A stretch of DNA of 62,500 nucleotides from NCBI RefSeq assembly GCF_964340395.1, contig NC_135563.1, forward strand, positions 8,866,575 to 8,929,074, read 5' to 3'. Source of the stretch: Glandiceps talaboti (taxonomy: Eukaryota; Hemichordata; Enteropneusta; Spengelidae). Below, in pieces: positions 33,403-54,023 of this stretch. The notes beneath the pieces are model-generated. The model saw only the letters and a program-made list of their open reading frames with translations, had not been told where the DNA came from and did not search any database. Positions within the stretch are counted from its first letter, which is position 1. Each line of letters begins with the position of its first letter. The translations under genes and the position numbers were made by a program.

Positions 33403-33625
33403 TACACACACACACACACAAATCATACTTCCGTTTTCTATACATCACTCCTCACACGTTTCAGCAATTACATTTCAAAGTACTCTAACATTTCAATCTA
33501 CAACTTTATTTCATGTTCAAACAATACGCCACACCTTTCAATAGTACCAACAAAAATCCATTCTTTCCCACTACAACAAATCCTTTTTTTTTGGGGGGGG
33601 GGGATATGTCTTCGACGAAGGCGCG
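32129..33625. mobile_element. 1.5 kb insertion directly after the stop codon of gene A
   Basis: Gene B has stop, an A-run, then CTTCAGCTTTTTT flank (53860-53873). Gene A has the same two sides split by about 1.5 kb. The inner part (32129-32770) opens with a GC-rich hairpin (AGCCCCC to GACGGGGCT) and has two tandem units of about 270 bp. The other end has the hairpin CTTCGACGAAG. There is no coding region and no clear target duplication. It may be Helitron-like or a composite. Confidence 0.65.
33372..33420. repeat. (CA)n microsatellite
   Basis: CA repeat with two CATA steps, inside the insertion next to gene A. Confidence 0.92.
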
Positions 33626-42181
<8,556 letters not shown>

Positions 42182-42709
42182 CACAATATGTTTTCTATTT
42201 TAAAATAGAACATATGTTGTGCTGACTTTTTAATAGTTACAATGATTTAATACATTGTCAACTTTCGTACATGCAGATATCGAGATCACATTAATATAAT
42301 TTATATAAGTTATTTATCCACAAAACCCTGATGCGTTCCCCTAGGCCCCAGCCATCCTGCAGAACTATCAATGTGTACTGTGTGTGGCCTTCTTTCAGTT
42401 TAGGCATATACTGTATACTGGGAATATAGTAGAGCAGTAGAGCGCCCTCTCTGGTGTTAGGGGTTGAACTTATCATGAGTGGAAGATGGAGTTGAACCTG
42501 GAATGGGATGAAGTTCAGAACAAAAAGTTCTGCACGGACAATTTCCTATGAATTTGTCGTCAACTGGTGAACAATCATCAAGCTTATGTATCGACATTGC
42601 AGTGCGGAGACTGGAAGGAAAGACTGAACTGTGTTATCCCTGTGAGTAACGAATATAGATTATATACGGATGTATTTCGTCCAAATCTTCAAAGATGCGG
42701 AGTGAGACC

Positions 42710-43125
42710 ACAGAGCTCAGGCTCAGTTAGTTGTTTTTATAAATATAAAAAAACAAGCAAACAAACAAACAAAACACAAACAAACAAAAAACGAACAAAC
42801 AAACAAAAACAATTAAACTGACAAAAGAGTAGATACATATATGAGTAAACAAAAACAAACCAACGAACGAACAAACAAACACTACCCCGCAATGGTCACC
42901 GTTGGAAATCTCAGGCTTAGTTAGTTTTGTTAACTAATACAAACAAATAGATAAACAAACACAAATAAACAAACAAACAAGTAAACAAACAGACACACAC
43001 ACAAACAAACAAACAAACAAACCACAAACCGACAAATGAGTAGATGCATGCATGAGTAAACAACAACAAACCAACAAACAAAGAAACACTAATCCCCCCC
43101 CCCCGCAATGGTCACCGTTGGAAAT
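42710..43125. repeat. Tandem duplication of a CAAA-rich unit of about 200 bp
   Basis: Two units each run from a CTCAGGCT-AGTTAGTT start through ACAAACAAAC tracts and GAGTAGATAC/GCAT-ATGAGTAAAC to CCCCGCAATGGTCACCGTTG. The first ends near 42907 and the second near 43125. Confidence 0.8.
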
Positions 43126-43388
43126 CACCCTAAGGGCGGCCGTTTTTATTTTTCTGTTTTTCTGTCTCCCGACCCTAATTTGCAGCTCTGACATCAGGAA
43201 ATTTTTTTTTATTTCTGACCGACCCCTGAGTCCCACAGCAAGATTGTAAGGTTTGAACGAACATCAAACGTACCTCATGGCGTCTAACCCCCCCCCCCCC
43301 CCTTGTTACGTCGGAGCAGCATGTGTCTTTCATGACTGAAGTCGTTGAGGTTTGAGGGACAGCTCGACAGGTCTGGGCTCGAAATTAA

Positions 43389-43742
43389 AGTGGCCTTATG
43401 GATGAGAATTTGGTATTTATTTTGGATTTTTATTTGATAAAACAGCTTCACCATGTTTTTCTACTTGAAAAAATAATGTGAAATAACATATACCAAGTCC
43501 ATGTTCACATCTCAATAAACGGCAAAACATTAAACAATGTGTCACAAAATGTAAACTTTGTTATTGTACGTACAATAACAAACTTTTTACACTTTGTGCA
43601 TCTTTTTGCAATGTATTGAGTTATGAACATGGACTTGGTATATGTTCTTTCGCATTATTTTTTCAAGTAGAAAAACATGGTGAAGCTGTTTTATCAAATA
43701 AAAATCCAAAATAAATACCAAATTCTCATCCATATGGCCACT
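43389..43742. mobile_element. TTAA-flanked foldback MITE, full copy
   Basis: TTAA at 43385-43388 and 43743-43746 bound a 354-bp near-perfect palindrome. Its tip is AGTGGCC-TATGGATGAG and its centre is GTTATTGTACGTACAATAAC. TTAA targets are typical of piggyBac-type elements, but the tip is not a canonical piggyBac end, so the superfamily is inference. Confidence 0.87.
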
Positions 43743-45287
43743 TTAATGCCGTCGCGCGGTACATTTTGCTGTAATGTAATAGCTCAGAATATTTCTATCA
43801 TTTTCAAAAGTATGCTTAAAATTGGTAAAAGGCATATTGCATTCCTCAAAAAAACAATTTTTTTATCCAGTTTTTAGCTTTAAATCAGTTGTATCATCGG
43901 GGAAATGACCGACTCCGTAATGGTAATGCGTTTCATGACCCATGACATGACACGCATGACCTTGGAAGACGTTCTTTGTTCATTGAGCATGTGCAATAAA
44001 CTTGTGAAATTATCACAGCTTCACGTAGCATTGGCCGGCTCACGATGTTTGTTACAACTTACAAGCTTCAATTGTGTCATAAACACAGGTTTTAGGCATG
44101 GATGTTACAAAAATTGTACAAAATGACTCAAAAGGAGCAGTGATAGCTGGTCATTAAAATGGTTTCAGCATTGGAATGTTTGAATGTAAATTTGTCGGTG
44201 GCGACACTGTGCAACAACGTCTTGCTATTGCATATTGCTAACATAATAGTAACAACACTAAGGTCTTACAATTTACAGAAGGCGCGTAATGTATACCGTG
44301 TACTGCAAGATCAACCAAGACTTGTATGGCATGTTGCCGATGTTTACATTATTACTTTTATACAGTAAATCCCAAAGGAGTACTGAGTTCTAGAAATGTT
44401 AAAATGTTATCTGGTGGATTATTTTGACAAGTTCACACTGAAGAAAAATCTTTCATAGAAGTAATGTATGATTTATAAAATGAATATTCCTCAGCACACT
44501 GATGACAATCACGCAAGTGTTTCAAAAAGTTACATACTAAAGTTCAAATTGGATAACTTGAAAAACTGTCAATGCCACTTTGATTAATAGGACGAATGTA
44601 TTAGTACTCCTGATAAAATCATACAATAGTTCATGGCTACAGATATACACCCATCAGGATGATATGTATTCATCTTCTTACAAAGTTGTTATACGAACTT
44701 GTCAACCTTGCTACAATGAATGAAGGAAGGAGACCTGTAACAAGTAATTCAATAAAGAGAAGAGAAAAGAAGTTGTAGAGAGACTGACAAGACAGAAAGG
44801 ACAGAGAAAAGAACTGAAAAAATACAGATTTTTTTCCTTGCCGCCCCCTTTTTTTTTTACTTCGCCCGCCCGCCCGCCCCGCCTGATTATTCCACTGGAG
44901 ATAAGAAACAAACAAAAAATAGGTCACCTAAAAGGGTAGAGACTGATTGACATCCACACCCAAAAGCGAGAACTAATAGTATAGTTTTCGTATCCTGAAA
45001 ATAATGCCATAATTTGACTTCAGATCAGTCAAAAATCCACCTCGCTAGAACAAATATACTTAGAACTCACATTTTTACCAGGCGAAATTGACAGCAAAAT
45101 GAACAGAAAGGCTGAAATCCCGACGATTTCTGAGTTGTAAGGCTGGCTGCAAACGTTTAAAATACGCTAGCTATTTGAATAGCTTAGTAATTTAAATATT
45201 CATGTGCCGTCGCACAGACATTGACCCGCCGAGGTTATACAACGTCCGTGTACAATGGCCTTGGCCAATGTTGTTGTACCTCCTTAA

Positions 45288-47775
45288 GGGACCGGTCAGT
45301 TTCTCCAGCCATGGGGGGGGGTGGATTCTTAAATCGGACAGACAAAAAGTCACTGACCCCCCCCCCCCCATCTGTAAAACTCAAAACAGGCTGAACCCCC
45401 CCGCCCCTCCCCCCATCACTTAATTCTAAAACATGATGACCCCCCCCCCCCATTTATATAATATTCGCATGGCAGGTATTTTTTGATCGTGACTCAGTGT
45501 GGACTGCTTGACTGTCTTGCATCTACTTTATAAGATCCCGGGTTAACACTATCATATAATTATACTTATTGACTACACAGGGTAAATATATTCCATAAGG
45601 AGTTTAATAGCATCTTGACAGTGAAAGGTGGGGGGAAGCTTGAGAAGGGAATATGTACATCTCTTATGGGGGGTCCTAGTGGGGTCTCCCCCTAGAAGCC
45701 CAATAGGTTTTTATCTCTGAAAAGTCAATTTTGAGACTATTCAGACATTTTCAGATCTTGAGATCTTGAGACTGGGATGTGTACACCTCATGGGGGGGGG
45801 GGGGGGTCCTAGGGGGTCTCCCCCTAGAAGCCCTGGAGTTTTTTACTCTGAAAAGTCAATTTTCAGACTAATCAGACCCTTTCAGACAATAATTTCCAAG
45901 CCTTACAAGACAACACCAACATTTAAAAAACAACTACATAGGGTTGAAATACTTTTGAAATATTCTTTGATAGCATCTTGACAGTAAGAGGGGGTGAGCT
46001 TGAGACTGGGATATGGCCACCTCATGTGGGGGGGGGGGGTCTGAGGGGGTCTCCCTCTAGAAGCCCTGGAGGATTTTTACTCTAATAGCCAATATTTAGG
46101 TTATTCAGACCCTTTCAAGCAATAACTTAATCCATGCTTTACAAGACAGCAAGTAACAGAAACTATTCTTTATAACTTACTTACACTAAGGGTTGAAATA
46201 TGTTCTTAAAAAGTTGAATGACATCTTTATATACATGTAGTAAAGGTCAGCACATCTAATGGTAGTATCATTGGTAGGGGAGATTTGGAGTTTAAAGCAA
46301 TTTTAGACAATCTTGGCAAACATTTCACATCTTGAAAAGACAATATCATCTCAAATTAGAATAGGGTGAAAATATTTAAGAAAAGTTAAATACCATTATG
46401 ACAGTTAAAAGGTTGTTGGTGTATCTGATTGTTGGTTGAATGCATCAGTGACCTCTGGGGGTGAGGGAGTCCTTGGGGTTTTCCCCCTGGCGCGCAGATC
46501 TGGAGTTTTTTGCTTGAGATACTAAGGCAATGTTTAGGTTATTCATAACCTTTGAGGTAATATTTCCAAGCTTCGTAAATGTACGTTTTAAATGAGTTTC
46601 CTATATCACATAAAATGGACACGTAACATTAGTATAGGGGCATTAATATATGTGTCACAGATGACATATTTATATTTCAGTAAACTTAATATTTTAACAA
46701 CATCGCATGTCCTAGTTTGACTGAAAGGTCAATAGACTGTCTCAAGGATATCGGATTTAGACCACACAGGATTCCAAGCATACTCGAATACATGAGACGA
46801 CGGTCTGCATTTCATAAATATCTAGGATTCATAGTGATCATTCATCAATGTTTTAAGAAAAGCGTATATGGAGTGCATTAATTATTTGGCCATTGGCCAT
46901 GCGTTATGTATATTTAGACTTTAAGGACGTCACAATAAAGCACACTGAGACAGGCACTTCAGCTCAGATTTGGCAAGAGGACTTGGCTTCGCGGGAAGTC
47001 AATGAACGAGGCACTATGCTGGGTGCTTGCCTTGTTTTCCAATGTAGATCTTTAAACACTGTATGTAGTCTGAGCTAATTCCCTTTAAAGTTCAAGTGTG
47101 ATCCTGGTACGTGCATACAGAAGTTGAGTCAGATATGAGATATGAGAGTGATTCGGGTGTTATTACTTGGTCTATCAGCTGTGTGCGAAGATCAGTAGTA
47201 ATATATGTATATTAAAGTCACCGGTATGTTAAAGAACTTTAGGTGGTCATACCTAGTGTATAATAGTAACTGGAATCTGATGAGATGTGGTGATTTGTAG
47301 TGTCAATAACATGATGAGTAGAACAATTTAGATTAACTTCATTTATAAACTATCTATGAAAATTACCATTACGAGTTCACTTTTGCCCCCAAACTGCAAT
47401 ATAAGTGAAGCATTGATTGTGAAACAGCCAAGCATTTACATGACATGTTCTGTAACTAGTGTAGTAGCTAGGTAATACCGGTACATGTATATGAATATGT
47501 ATAGTTATGTTTGAACTAGTAAGTAATATTCAAGAATTCATGTAAGAAACAGCGACAAGAACAAATATTGACATGTACCACATTTCAGACAAGGCTATAT
47601 GCCATTGTAGAAAGGTTTTTTTCTTAAATCACAATTTAAAACACAATGACCCCCCCCCCCCTTTATCTACAATTTTCAAAACAGCATGACCCCCTACTGC
47701 CAATTTCAAAAACATGGTGACCCCCCCCCCCACCAATCCACCGGGGCCCCCCGGCCGAAGAAACTGACCGGTCCC
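45288..47775. mobile_element. 2.5 kb GGGACCGGTCAGT TIR element, intact ends
   Basis: The left end GGGACCGGTCAGTTTCTCCA and the right end, inverted (GGGACCGGTCAGTTTCTTCG), enclose G- and C-runs, about three tandem units of roughly 240 bp (CACCTCATGGGGGG, GGTCTCCCCCTAGAAGCCCT, GATAGCATCTTGACAGT) and a nested solo LTR. There is no transposase, so it is non-autonomous. TTAA lies at the left junction and TAA at the right. Partial copies are at 30239 and 55628. Confidence 0.8.
46653..47202. mobile_element. Solo LTR-like element, copy 2 (550 bp), nested
   Basis: Same ends as copy 1 but flanked by a different 5-bp duplication, ATATG. It sits inside the 2.5 kb TIR element, so it inserted later than that element. 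Confidence 0.78.
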
Positions 47776-48785
47776 TAACCCGTTTCATTATTGATGACAT
47801 CCAGTTTACCCACTAAAAGGCTATTAGCCCTGTAAAATTACAAACTACTACTTACCACAATCTAGTTTTGAAGCTGATAAATTCACCCATCCATCGCGTC
47901 GATCCGTGTGTGATGTTCTGTGAGTGTAGTTCCGGGTTTCTGTGTTTTGATTTTGAACGGTGCGGTATTCGGCTACCTTCTCAGCCTCGTATGACAAAGA
48001 GACGACTATAAAAAGGTCCACTTGCCAGTTGAGAATTTAAAGGTTGTTTCGCAATCTGGGCTCACAATTTGCCATGGATATTGTATGAAAAGTAAGAGGA
48101 TTATTAGGATCATGTTTTATAATAACAGGCAAGAAGAAAGTCCTGTTTGCCTGTGTGGCAAGTCATGCAAGTAGTGGAGAAGAGCGAGAGAGCAGTGCGA
48201 GTTTCAATTGCTGAACTTCGAAACTGTGCTGTCAGTGACGAACGGCAAGACAATAGTGAAAGAGACAGAGTACTCCGTTCATTTAGATGATAAGCACAGC
48301 ATCATTGACGAACTATATTTATTTTGAATATTTCAATATTTGCATCGTTGGAAAGAGATTTGCAAACCCGTACTTCAGTTTGTCAGAGCAACCCCGTAGT
48401 GGTGACCGTCATCGTCCACGCTCGTCCTTGTGAAGGAGGGAATCCAGCGTCGCCGTTGAGAAGTTTATACCAGCAGTGGTATTTGTGTGTTGGCTATACT
48501 ATAGTATAACGTGTCACTTGACAATCATAAACTGTTTTATTTGAGTCTCAACCAATACTAGGTTAAAACTGTAACTTGTATAAAATTTGGGTTGAAGTCA
48601 GTAAACTGAAAAGCTTCAGTAAATAATTACAGTGTTTTTTTTAAGTTGAGGTGTTTACCCTATGCTTTACCCAAGTGGAGAAGTCAGTTGAGAAATACTA
48701 TTGTACACTAAGACTGTTGTTTAACCAAAGTTGTTGCTTTGTATACTAGTATCAACCATTGGTTGGTGGCTTGTTTGGTAATAAG

Positions 48786-48873
48786 TAGTCCTGCTTGCAT
48801 ACGGAGTAATCCGGGACTCGATTCTGACAATTGTCAGTAATATAGACCCGTGCACCTTCTGCAAGCAGGACTA
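48786..48873. mobile_element. 88-bp micro-MITE with 9-bp target duplication
   Basis: TAGTCCTGCTTGCA at the left is the exact inverse of TGCAAGCAGGACTA at the right. GGTAATAAG flanks both sides (48777-48785 and 48874-48882). Confidence 0.85.
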
Positions 48874-50108
48874 GGTAATAAGATACATTCATATTTTATT
48901 AACCTGTGTCTTTGTGAAAGTCATTCTCCCCTTTCCCCCGAACAAGTCCTATATTATAAAAGAAATCAACCTCTATGAAAAGTGTCATTGTGCTTGTAGC
49001 ATACTTGCAAGTTTCGTACAGGAATACAAATTCATGATTACTATTTCTGTCAGACTTCGAGGTTTCGTAGGTCAAATTGAGGTCAGGCAATCGTTCAGGA
49101 TATATCTAGATTTTGTTAAAATCAGAAATCAATTTCTTTTGCTTTTGTTACAAATCTAGGTCTTTTCTGTTAAATTTATATCCAATCATAAATGCTGCTT
49201 GAGATCTAGATACTCATTTCAAAATAATAAGTTGACTTTAAGGTTGCACAATGTGTTTAATGCTAGAACTACATGTGAAACGCTGTTGATCGGCTTACTG
49301 TGCAGTTTATCGTTATTTAATGTTCAATTGGGGAAGTACTCACTCGCACTGCTGTTCCAATCGTCAGTCTGTTCCATTTAAGACTATAACGTTGAATTAG
49401 CCGACCAACTAGTTTCTTCTCAAACCATCTCTTCTACGAGGTACCGTACCGACTTGGATTGTGTTCGAAATAGCGATATTGAGATGTCAAGGACCTATGT
49501 TGTTACGCAACGGAATGTCACTGTATGTACAAAGTTTAATGCTTTTGACTTCAATTTAGAGTTCATAATGAAAATTTACCAAAATATCCTGAATGGACAT
49601 AATTTAGATTTGTGACTCGTAACACATGTATACCGAAAAGTGATCATGGCAAAATAATGTGGTAGCACATTGGTGATGAAATTGAAATTGATGGAAAAGT
49701 ACATATCATATTTTGGAAGACATACAGCCTCCTTCCTGTCATGTCAGGGAGTGAAATGAAAGTGATGTGAGAGTGAATTGTGTACACTATAAATGTGTAT
49801 GTTGTTTAGGGTTATTTGTCAAATTCATATATTTATGTTATGAGATTGTTATGAGACCAAGGTATTATGTTGATGGCTCAAGTCTGCTTGAAGGATCTAT
49901 AGTTTGTAAAAATTAGAATCAGTTGATTGTGTTGAAAATTAAATTTTTAATTCAGTCATAATTTAGTTGATTTTGGTAAAAGTGGGTTTTCATGTTAAAA
50001 TAATCTCTATTCGTGTTGAAAGTTTAATATTTAATTTGTCTTTCTTTTTAACCAGATTTTGCAGACATTTATCATTTTCATGTCAAATTAGAAGTACACA
50101 ATCATGCA

Positions 50109-50111
<3 letters not shown>

Positions 50112-50158
<47 letters not shown>

Positions 50159-50195
50159 ATGTATGTATGTATGTATGTATGTATGTATGTATGTA
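50112..50195. repeat. (GT)n(GTAT)n microsatellite
   Basis: GT repeat passing directly into about 12 GTAT units. Confidence 0.95.
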
Positions 50196-51932
50196 CGTAT
50201 TTACTTGTATCAGTAATATGTAGTGTATTGCATAATTACATGCCAGAAATGTGTGTGGTTTTTTGTATATAGGTTGGACTGTACATCGTCTTGGTGATAG
50301 TTTCATAGAACATCTCGATCCGTCTTACCAGACTGAAATGAACAACTAACACCAAACCATACATATGCATGTACATATATACAGATAAACAATTATACGA
50401 TAATGTGAATTTTATGAATAGATATGAACATCTGAAAATAATCACTTTTATCTACAACATAAAGTGACAGTTTTACCATGTGTGTAATAATTCTGAAATT
50501 GTTTGATAACATTCACTATTTCTTTGAGTTAAAAAGCCATTTCAGTAGATTGTCAGTGACCTCAATTTTCAGTAATTAATTCCATCACCAACACAAGATA
50601 CCCGTAAAGTGTGTTTAATTTATACAGTCCTTTCCGCTTTCAATATCAAGTATTTTTATAGGGGGCTACACAGCCACCTTATGTTGGTTTACAAAATGTT
50701 TTGAGATATCTCAGTTGGGCTATATTATTTTCACAACTGTATTATTTTCAGGTTTTTAATGACATGTGACAGAGTATATATATTGAGAGTCTATGGTGTA
50801 TGTTAGTTAATTGTTATTCTCAAGGACACTAGATTTATTGCTCTAGCCTATAGCCCCTATTTCAGGGCAGAGTTACTATTATTAGAATGTCTGTACATTT
50901 GACAGGGTTGGGGTGAGCACCTGGTGGTTTAGCTATTTCAGTTTAAATACTCTCATTGACAGGACAGCTTAGTAGGTATACTAATTTTAGTGCAGTTCAT
51001 CTCTATGTTTGTTGTCATTCTGTGATGACCCGAGTCGGGTCACCTGTCAGGTCACCATAGTGACTTCAAAAGAGATTACTGCCCTCAAACTTTCACTTTG
51101 TCAAAAAACTCATTAATATTTATAAACCAGGGACTACGAAAGGGAATCCTCCAGCTGTACTTTCGCTCATTAACATTTTCAGCTATTTATAGTAACCATC
51201 AGCTGGTACCAAGTTCTTGTACAACAGACAATGGTTTTCAGGGTGACCGAATCGGGTTTTCTACCACAGTAGGCAAGTCACTCTGCCTCCACAAAAACTT
51301 TTAACTGTTAACGTAACCCTGGTTGTTTTTACATTACAGGGAATTTACTCAATTGTCTAAGGGTTCCCTCTGATGCACTCAGGTGTGCAATATCTCTCAG
51401 AATCATTTACTTAGGTTTTTATTAATAAGTTTGCGCATCTTTCAAACACATTTTTAATGATTCCGAAATCCTTTAAATGGGCACCCCTAGAAAAAAAGCC
51501 ATAAAGGCAACGATATTTAGGATTTCATTCCATAGTTAATTTCTGAACTATTAATTAAAGTACAAAGTATCAATTATTATCTATAGCCTCAGTTAATGTA
51601 CTTTCTCAAACTGCAATAAAAACAAAGCTTGAAATTAGGAAAAAAAACTTCCACTGTGTAATTCGGAACTACAATTTATTCATTTGTAAGTAATGGTTTT
51701 CCTCGAATAGTAGAAAGTCAGGGATTGGTCTGACAAGGGAAGTTGGACTCGGAGCAATGAAACATTCCTTTCCATGGACAGTGCTAAACCTACGATAATA
51801 CACTTTCTGCGAAATATGGTTCACCAAGGTGATCACAAAATAGTGTTGTTTTTAGTGAAAAGGAAATTTGAACGCTAATAACTACAAAAGCACGGTCACA
51901 ACATGTCTGACATGTGAAATAGACGTCTGTTT

Positions 51933-51936
<4 letters not shown>

Positions 51937-51968
<32 letters not shown>
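51937..51968. repeat. (GA)n microsatellite
   Basis: About 30 bp of GA repeat. Confidence 0.9.
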
Positions 51969-51970
<2 letters not shown>

Positions 51971-52275
51971 CGTTCAATCTACTATTGGTCATATTCCGGG
52001 AATGAAAGAATATTTCAAGAAAGTCAGAGGTTTTTAACATAATCATCAAAAATGTTCATCAGCTTGGTAGATCAAATGATTTACAAAACACACATACACA
52101 AGCAGTTCAGCTGTAACTATTGACTGTGTCATGTTACATGTAATTGATGAGGATCCTAGACCAAGACAGATTTAAAGCTCAATGTTAAAAAATCCTTTGA
52201 ACTGCCTGTGTTATAATCTTTGTAAATCTACATAATTATAATTGACAATATTAATATCTTATGAGTGACGATGAA

Positions 52276-52526
52276 AAAATAGTGCCAGTGGCGTTGTAGC
52301 ACAACTGTACAGTTTTAAAAAATGTTTTCCCACATGCTGATCCATGCTAGGTATAGGTGTTCATTTGCTGAATGATTAGCCAGTTGCCTATCCAGCCCAG
52401 TTGTTGGCCTAAATCACACATCCGTGCTAAGATCATTTTGATTTGAACAATTTCCCAACTGGACACCCAAGGTAATGCACCCACAAAATATCATGGCAAT
52501 TGGTCCAGCAGTATTTAACTTTGTCG

Positions 52527-52560
<34 letters not shown>

Positions 52561-52610
52561 CGGTCAGACACCTGGCGATCCCTATAGCACTACTAAACCT
52601 CAATTCAGTT
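52276..52610 (+). mobile_element. Tandem-core element with (CA)n tail, copy 3 (core deleted)
   Basis: Head AGTGCCAGTGGCGTTGTAGC is followed almost at once by the tail (GATCATTTTGATTTGAACAA, ATATCATGGCAATTGGTCCA) and about 28 bp of CA repeat. This pairs head and tail in one element. Confidence 0.7.
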
Positions 52611-53870
52611 GTCCTAAAAAACTATCCAGTATGAATAAAGATTATTTTATTTTTATATATTATTATTACAACAAGAGTACTAACCATACAATTTCATTCC
52701 CACCAAGTGTGTCTGATTTACATATATCAAATAAACCCCTGAGAATTTACAAATATTTGCAACAAAGATTTGTATTTACTATGGGAATTGAAATTAACAT
52801 TCCCATGTTTGTATTTCAATAGAAACACCCTGAGATGTCCAGAGAATTATACAAAAATATTGCACACAATCTAGTACTGCTCGGGAGTTCTACTTAAAAT
52901 CTTGAATATAATGTCGATTTATCGGTATCAATGAACTGACTGAACCCCGTCTTCAGGCGACAACAGGGTTCAAGGTTCAAAGTTCAAGGTTCAAAATGGA
53001 GTACAATGGATGAATTAACTTGAAATACATGAACATAAAATTTATCAGTCTCAGTTACCTAAACTCTTGTCACTGGGGCTCTACAAGAGAACACTCAGAT
53101 TAGAGTCTGGGGAATCGTAATTCCAAGTCGTCTGCACCAGAAGTCACGCAGTACATTTCTTTAAATCATGAAAAGTTGGCTTCCAAGGCCCGCTCTTTGT
53201 AATTAAGATGTATTAAACATTTGAAACATGCAAACCTGGATTGTGCAGCATGCAATGCTGGACATGGAGTATTCCCAGAATGCACTGATTTTGCAGAGAG
53301 TCTAGATCAGGTGCAGACGATTTGGGAATACATTTCTCCAGACTTTGATCTGGGTTAGTCTCGTAGCAGAGCCCAAGCGGTGAAAGTCTGGGTAACCAAG
53401 ACTAAAAATTTTATAACTTTTAAAAACAGTCAACTTTACTGCATTGTAGCAACAGTTAATTAAATCAATGAATTCTAGAAACCCTACAAACGTTTTGATC
53501 TATCAAAAGAACTTAACAATTCCTTGGTATAAGAATGTCTTGACAACCACTTGACCTTGGGTCAGACTGCATGACCCAACTTAAGTCCACTTTTTGAAAT
53601 AAAGCAACAAGGTCAGAGTACATGACCTGACCTAAAAGTTCATAGTTGAAACTAAACACTATGGGTTACTCTACACATGCCAGTCACAGTAAAAATAGTA
53701 TATGTTAATTGTTTAATGAGAAAAAATGAAAAGTTGTAATGACAATATAAACATTGGTAATTTTAAAAGCATATTAATCTTTTAGGTATCTGATCCTAGT
53801 ATTTTGAAAAAAAATTCATTGTACATTCCTGGATCTTATGTCAATATTTTGATGTCACCTTCAGCTTTTT

Positions 53871-54023
53871 TTACTTCTTCATTGCCAAGGTAACACCATC
53901 CCCAAGAAGCAGCATCGTCATGTCAACACTGTCATCAGCATACACTTTTTCGTTTACGGCTCGTAATGCAATTGTAGATTCTCTAGTGTCTGAAGGATTT
54001 GCTACGCAACCACTCCATAGGAT
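53871..54023 (-). CDS. COMTD1: COMTD1-like gene B exon 6 (stop)
   Basis: A 153-bp terminal exon, ILWSGCVANPSDTRESTIAL to LLLGDGVTLAMKK and TAA. It runs straight into an A-rich tract and the ancestral downstream flank, without the insertion seen in gene A. Confidence 0.92.
   Translation of the reverse strand: MLWSGCVANPSDTRESTIALRAVNEKVYADDSVDMTMLLLGDGVTLAMKK

Larger units (their letters stand above)
25835..33600. other. Intergenic region between the ABCA2-like gene and methyltransferase gene A
   Basis: No convincing gene is seen. The first few hundred bases above 25834 should hold the ABCA promoter. A (GA)n run lies about 490 bp upstream of the ATG. Further along are two SINEs, a transposon fragment and the 1.5 kb insertion next to gene A. 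Confidence 0.65.
42182..53870. other. Intergenic region between the two methyltransferase genes
   Basis: No convincing gene is recognised on either strand. It holds a CAAA-rich tandem duplication, a TTAA foldback MITE, the intact GGGACC TIR element with a nested LTR, an 88-bp micro-MITE and a tandem-core element. Stretches 43750-45280, 47780-48770 and 48890-52270 otherwise show only short microsatellites. Confidence 0.65.

Noticed and set aside
45202-45453. Pro-rich frames on both strands near 45.3 kb
   Set aside because: They fall in C and G runs at the end of a TIR element.
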